64,000 nucleotides of DNA from Datnioides undecimradiatus (lineage: Eukaryota; Chordata; Actinopteri; Lobotiformes; Datnioididae), in assembly GCA_008933995.1 (NCBI GenBank), contig WARS01000025.1, forward strand, positions 4,943,477 through 5,007,476. The letters are read 5' to 3'. The stretch's first letter is position 1. Every line of letters begins with the position of its first letter. Both the position numbers and the translations under genes were made by a program. Below are positions 57,861-64,000 of this stretch, one piece after another. The notes under the pieces were generated by a model, which saw only the letters and a list, made by a program, of their open reading frames with translations, did not search any database and was not told the origin of the DNA.

Positions 57861-59980
57861 GCTTCATGTTCTCCGTATGTGGTAATGATGTGAATTTACT
57901 CACGAGAAGTGTGTGCACATCAGTTCATGTCAGGCAAAAGGGCGAGTACTACCCTCCCTTTGTGGCCATGACAATGCAATGATTGCTATTGTTTACAGAA
58001 CAAGTATAGGCGTGGAAGTTTTAGGAAAATGGTTCCCATTGTTTACCATATTTAACAGCATGCAAAGTGTACAAAGTTTGTGCTGCTTTTTCATGAGATT
58101 AATGATAAAAACGTTTTATCGCTACACTAGCAGGAAAAGTTACATGTATAAATGGATATATCTGAAATTAAAAATGAACCAGGCCTCACTTTTTACTAAA
58201 TCAAAAATGATTTAATTTCTGTGCACATGTATTAGTTCAATGCAAAATGATAGATAATAGCATGTGCAGCGTCAAAGTCTGGTTTCAAATGAATGAAATC
58301 TGCCTTGATTGCTGGCTGTAAATTATTCAGTGAAGTTCCATTTTCACTGTAGCTTCATGCAAGCTGCTCCCGGCCATACATGGAAATCATTCTCCACCTA
58401 TTAATACGTGGAAAACCAAGAACCCATTACTGTCACCTACTTCCAGCTAAAAACTGCAAATCACAGCTGCGTCATATCTTCCTCTTGGAAAATGAGATTA
58501 AAAGACAATAAAAACATTCACACTGAATAAATATGAGTTGACAATGCACATAGTCGGGCTGAAAAATCACACGGAAGATATTCCGTTAATGTTGGCCAGG
58601 TCAGCTGGTTGTGCTTCCTATTTCCTCGCACCTCCATATCCACCTCGCAGCTTTGACAGTAGTGCTGTCAGCATGAGCACATGGAATCTTCCATTTTCCT
58701 CTATGAAGACTCGGAGAGCGGTCTCCGTGGTAACGCCACTTAAACTCTGCTGTTGCCACCTGGATTCGGCCCACTGTGACGCAGGAGTCACAGTCCAGTT
58801 GTCTGCCCGGTAATATGACAGACAGAGGAAACTTACCAAAGTGAGTGAGGAGAGGTTTCAGGAATGGGAGGAGAAAGCAACCGAGGATTTGTAACATTTC
58901 AGGGACGGATCAGTTTGGATTTAGGACAACTAAATCTGTTGTTTTGTGCTTTTTTCCCTCCAAGTTTGAGAGATTGTGTATCAATGAGTCAGACTCAGTG
59001 ACCTGTTGAATACACATTTTTACGCCTAATTTGGGGATGGTGAAAGTCCTTAAAACTAGATGAGAAATGGCAGAAAAATGCACTCACTCTGTGTTTAAAT
59101 ATTAAATCAAATAAAAACCAATCAATCTGTCGTGGTATATATATGATTACAATTTTTAAGGTACAAGTAGTGCATCACCAAAATGGAACATATAAAAGTA
59201 ATATGATAAGTAAAATAAAAGATGTTTCTCGCTGAATATTGTCCATTAAACAACCAGTAAAAACAGTATTGACCCAATATACTTAAGTGATGGGCTCTTC
59301 CTTTATGAATTACCGGTAGTCTGTTTCTAACTCTCCTCCCCACAAGTAACTCACTTGCACAGGCTTGCACACAGAGAACAACAACCACACACACAAAGCA
59401 GTTAAACAATTAAGCTTTGAGGTCCTTCGGAGAAGCAGATTGTTTTCCAGTTCAAACAGGATATCCCTATTTGATCTTGCTGAGTCAGGCATTGACGCAA
59501 GAGGCCATCCAGCCCAGACATTTCGGTGTTTCTATGGTGACCCTCACCTTGGGGCAATGTTCCCTAATTTAAAATGTGACATAACAATCTAAATTGTCCA
59601 ATTGCTTAACCTTGTTGATCTGGCTTGCCATTTGGCAGTTGTTCATTGTCACATTAATTAAGCTTCTTTCCTGTTTCCACGGGCTAACGGCTGCAAGTTT
59701 AACTGACCGCAGGTTGGACCTTTTACCCACATTTTATGCTAACATGGAGTTAGAGGTGATTACATGGTGCTCTGGAGGGCGAATGTGAAATGAACAAATG
59801 TCTTTTCCATTAAGATTTCACCAAAATATGTGCCTGGCAATTAGCAAGAATGCTAACTAGCTTATTTAGATCTTGAGTCTTGCTAAGATAAACGTTTAAG
59901 CAATCGGCTCTTTGCAAGGTGAATTCTTGCAATCATCTTGACTTAACTCTTGCTTATTTGTGGTCACTTGGCCACATTAA

Positions 59981-60272
59981 CAAGTCTAAACCCATGCTAG
60001 TGGCTTTGTGAGGTTGTACACAAAGTGGTACTTTGAGACAAATGCTAACCATTACATGACCAAATGTTGTAGTGACATTCATGACTTCCTATATATGTTG
60101 AGACATTTAACAGAATGATAACTCAGCAGTTCAGAGTCAGTAGAGTCCAACCTACTGGGCCCAATGAATGTCTTTACTAGTGGCATCCATTCAGGAGTTG
60201 TTGACATTTCATTATGGACCCAAGCTGTGGCTCAGCTGAGCTGCATGCTAACATTACTAGCATGGCCACAAA
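59981..60272 (+). repeat. Dispersed fish repeat, family B, plus orientation
   Basis: CATGCTAGTGGCTTTGTGAG, AAAGTGGTACTTTGAGACAA and ATGCTAACCATTACATG give the opening. CCAATGAATGTCTTTACTAG, GGCATCCATTCAGGAGTTGT and CATTACTAGCATGGC give the end. The middle is shortened relative to the copy at 53873. Confidence 0.65.
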
Positions 60273-63169
60273 AATAAAATAAAATGTAAAAAAGACAAAT
60301 GCTACACTGAAGCCCTGGGTGGTCCTGTGCAGGAATGCCTGTGGCCCCAAAATACCATAACCCCAAACACCACCACCACCACAGTGTCTCCATTGCTAAA
60401 AATAAATGTATTATGTGGCCCCGATGACAGGGCCATAACCTTTCTGGTACTTTTCTGCTGATGGTGATGCATGAGTATTTGTGCCACAGTATTTACTGAC
60501 TTCAAAATGAGGTAACAAATCTACAACTACAGCCAGAGTCTTAAACAACCTTGTCTCTGTCAGTGGACTAAAGTGGAGGTGGTACATCAAAATGCCTCTT
60601 ACCTTGTCACCATAGAAGCACTGTTCTTTCAAGGTCAAAGCCGTGAACCTTGAAATGGTTCAGTGGAGTCTGCTGCAGAGGTGCAAATGAACTTTAGTAC
60701 CCTGCCAATGTTGCCAATGTGTGTTTGTGATACCATAGGAAAGAGGATAAGGGAGGAAACAGAGGAGAGTGAGAAAGAGAACAGGAAAGGGGAAGTGCAG
60801 CAGGGACTGAAGTCACCACAGGGAGAGAGGGATAGAAGAAGGAGATAATGAGTGAGGAGGCTGGGGGAAAAGTAGGAGGCAGTGAGTGACAGACAAAATG
60901 AGGACAAGAAGGGGCTAGCAATCAAAACGTTGGAAATATAAACGGGATGGGAATTTTGTACAAGTGAGCAGCAGCCACTGAACAGATTAATGGGAAGAAG
61001 GTCATGGGTGGCAACTGGATACGAACATAAAAATCAAACGTGAAGAAACAAAATTCAGGGCAGTGGAAAAATTGGCGCAGCAAGACAGACAAGGGAGATG
61101 GGGAGTGGAGTTTAAAGCAGAGGGAAGGTGTGGGGGTAAGCATACCAAATCCTAAGGATTAGTTCCACACATTCTTGGCATCCGTAGTTGCGGCGGTACC
61201 CGAGGCTGGTGCGGGGATGGCATTTGCATTCACTGATTAGGTCTGACTCCTCCTGTCGTGTTTCAGAACTTCTTGGGTCTGCTTTGCTTCTTGCATGCCC
61301 TCCTCTCCTCGTGTCATTCCCTAAAGTAAAGGGGGATTAGCCTACAAAGGTACAAGAAAGTACTTTCATGGCAGGATGAGTCTCACAAGTCAAACGTCTG
61401 ATGAAAATAAGTTACTTGGGAAATCGACCTCTCCTATAGATGCATACGAAGACTAAAGAGCTGGCGTACAGATCAGTGCATTTGAATATCTAAAAGGGGT
61501 GATGTGGGTTTTGGTAAGTAACAGTGAATGCAGTTTCTGCATCAAAGAAATGCTACGTTCAATTTACTTTCACTTTTGTATTTGCGAGGTCATCTTTTTA
61601 CAGAAGAAGCCGGGAATCTTTTAAAAAGACTGTAATAATGTATTTTTGGTTTTTGTGTAGTGCTCAGAAAGTAAACACGGCCTTGGCCTTGTATTTCCAC
61701 ACGTGTGTGGTGTTGTAAGTCATTAAGTAGTGCTAAGTAGCTCTTAATGATAAACACAAATGTAGTAAAAGGAAATGCATGTGCTACACACATGAGGGGA
61801 ACTCAAGGCTATTTTTGCATTTAACTTTTAAAATAAAAAGAACTTTTATCATTTATAATGCAAATATTCTATATTACATAGTTTTTACTGACCCCAAGGT
61901 CTGTAATTAATTACAGAGCAGTCATTTCATACCAGCTCCACTTCTTCAGCATTTATTGGTTTGGCTGGACTGTGGGCTTCCAAGCAGTTCTTCTGTGCAG
62001 CTTCTGTGATAAGTAGAGGACCTGGTCTAAAATGTGTTAACTTAGTTTAAAGACAGTTAGCCTTGCAGACACCAAGACAGCACATTGGCGCCTTCAGTGG
62101 AAAATTAAGATAATCAATACCCTGAGTCTTTCGCTTGCGTGCTGCAAAATATTTTCAAATCTAGGTTTCATAAGCTTGACACAATAAATGTGAATTGGCG
62201 CCTACCTGGCTTAATTTGTTTAAGGTTTTACCTCTAATCCCTGCAGCTAAATCTTTCTGGTACAAACAACTCAATGCATCAGCATCGTGCCAAGTCTGAG
62301 AGCCGGTTGAGCAAGACAGCAGCTGATTACTGCAGCAGATTGTATTTGGATTGCTGAACAATAGGCCAGTACCACACGGGCAAACTATTTATTTCTCATC
62401 TGAACTTCAGGGCTGTAGACACAATGTTAGCTTTGTGAGGAGTCAAAATATGGTTGACACTTGTTATTAAGATGGGTCCATGTGAAACCGGCTAAACATT
62501 TACTGTTTCTCCGGGAATGCCGCTGTGAAAAGACTTGATAAAGTAAACACGGGGCTGTTTTGTTTGAAAGGGGCCGGACAAAATTCAAAGAAAATGGAAA
62601 CAGGGTGAAAGATTGAGGAAGAGCACAGAGGTCAGTCTGAGTCTCGCCTTCATGTCAGGGCTTCCTTATCCGTGGATTGAATCTACTCTGCAAAATAAGT
62701 CTTATCTATTGACCTTTGAAATATTAACAGTGTCTGAATAGGAAGACATGCTGCAGTTACAGGGCATGTGAGAATACACACCCGAAGCCTATCCCCTGTC
62801 TCATGCCCATGTTGGTTATAATATTTTGGCGAAACATCATATTTGTGCTTATTTCCGTGGATTCTTCAAACTGCCTCAAAGTTTCTGTTTGCTGAGTGTT
62901 TAAGTTGGTGGCCACCCTCATACGACATGTTTCTTGGTTTATATGAATTGCCCATATATTATACATAGACAGATACACCTCTCTTCCAGTTGGCTAATAG
63001 TTTATCAGAGTCACTGCACTTACCTGATCTGCACATTGAAAACACAGTGGTCCACAATTCAAGATCTTTGCCATTGTTTCATATTTTACAGCCAGACTAG
63101 TGCCGTGGTTCAATAGATGTCAGGTTTGCTTCCGGTCCAGGCATTTGTTGCCCGTACAGGATTAACCTT

Positions 63170-63482
63170 ACTAATGTTGGTGAGTTTTCCTCTACCATGA
63201 GCTTTATGTTTGTCATTTTACAGAGCTTGTCTCAACAACTATTGGGTATTTGGTACATTGATGAGTCCCTCTAATCTCTTTGTAATCTCTGGTGATCACT
63301 TCACTATTTCTCTTATGTCATGATCAGGTCAATTTTAATTTGTCTAAGACTTGAATATGACCAAAGACACCTGAGAAACAAAATTCCCATTACACAAACA
63401 TCAGCATGTTAGCATTGGCATTGTGAGGCTGTTTAGCATGCTGATAATAGCGCCCATGTCCCATAGAGCTGTTAGCATGTCC
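63170..63482 (-). repeat. Dispersed fish repeat, family B, minus orientation
   Basis: GTCTCAACAACTATTGGGTA, TTTGGTACATTGATGAGTCC, GATCAGGTCAATTTTAATTT, ACATCAGCATGTTAGCATTG and GCATTGTGAGGC appear in reverse family order, ending CATAGAGCTGTTAGCATG. Confidence 0.75.
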
Positions 63483-64000
63483 ACACACTTCCTTCATTAT
63501 GTCATACACTGCATCTAAATCTGTGAATCCAAACATACATGTGAAAATGATAAAATGATTTAATGGAAGAATATGAGCCAGAGGAATCTGTTTCAAGACA
63601 ATTTCTAATGCCAATATGTTACATTTTACAATAGTTTAACTCACAAAAAAGAAAAAAAAAAATGCTTTGATGTCACATTATTTTGTTAACTTGTTCATAA
63701 CCAGTCACGGCCGCAGCACATGGACAAATCCAGAGTGAGACATGAAAACACAACACCAGTGGGGGTCCAGTAAACCCATTATTCTGCAGAGCAGAATCAT
63801 GTGGCTGCAAACTGGGGCGGGTCAGTGCCTCTCAAAGGTGGTGGTCCTGCACAGATTACCATGGTAACCGCCTGACAGTGGTTACATAACAGCCGATCAA
63901 ACCCATTCTACCCCACTGAGGGCTTTAACATTGTTGTCAGAGAGGGGCGTCATACTGTTTTTACTGTGGAATTGTTCACAGGAAGTGGGCTGCGTTTGAG

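Larger units (their letters stand above)
57865..64000. other. Gene desert block to the window end
   Basis: No gene is recognised. Apart from two family B repeats the DNA is AT-rich. The segment 60720-61140 is purine-rich (GGAGGAAACAGAGGAGAG type). A perfect 12-bp palindrome TTACCATGGTAA at 63856-63867 resembles an imperfect X-box. No coding signature reaches the window edge. Confidence 0.55.

Noticed and set aside
57397-57918. 173-codon minus-strand open frame
   Set aside because: It overlaps the ATGCAT-rich tract, which yields repeated Met-His-Ala residues. No conserved motif is visible.
60635-60925. Ser/Leu/Pro-rich minus-strand open frame
   Set aside because: It is the complement of a purine-rich low-complexity tract.
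63100-63160. GTGGTTCAATAGATGTCAGG resembling a tRNA B box and a tRNA-derived SINE head
   Set aside because: It does not fit the GGTTCGANNCC pattern well, no A box lies at the right spacing, and no cloverleaf can be drawn.

Overview
The window is vertebrate nuclear DNA, almost certainly from a ray-finned fish and probably a percomorph. Three things point there: dense GT/CA microsatellites, several short dispersed repeats that I recognise as common in percomorph genomes, and the fish form of the one clear gene. No bacterial-type operons, CRISPR arrays, phage genes or rRNA genes are visible, and I saw no convincing tRNA.

The only gene I can support with confidence is btg1 (B-cell translocation gene 1, an anti-proliferative BTG/TOB protein) on the plus strand. 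A promoter with a CCAAT box and a TATA box lies at about 11580-11750. It is followed by a roughly 308-nt leader with one upstream ORF, coding exon 1 (12058-12202), a 3616-nt intron, coding exon 2 (15819-16222), and a long 3' UTR of about 4.1 kb ending at a polyadenylation signal at 20341. The joined exons encode 182 residues with the BTG boxes A, B and C intact.

The rest, about 11.5 kb upstream and 43.6 kb downstream, behaves like a gene desert. Open frames there are short, AT-rich, made by simple repeats, or lack family resemblance. One exception deserves a second look: an open stretch at 32923-33140 behind a good splice-acceptor sequence, with exon-like third-position composition. The desert holds four recognisable dispersed-repeat families and many microsatellites. 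It also holds several balanced-composition, homeodomain-motif-rich blocks (about 21.9-22.4, 37.6-38.0, 38.4-38.8, 46.2-46.4, 47.5-48.0, 52.9-53.2 and 54.7-55.0 kb) that look like conserved non-coding or enhancer DNA. That is pattern-based inference and needs alignment.

The picture is one dosage-sensitive, stress- and differentiation-responsive regulator sitting alone in a large regulatory landscape. The gene body itself is free of recognised dispersed repeats, while the flanks have accumulated them. I see no evidence for a new multi-gene system. The items most worth checking are the candidate exon near 33 kb, the dual-start and uORF leader of btg1, a possible RNA G-quadruplex in its 3' UTR, a perfect RFX-type palindrome at 24074, and the candidate enhancers.
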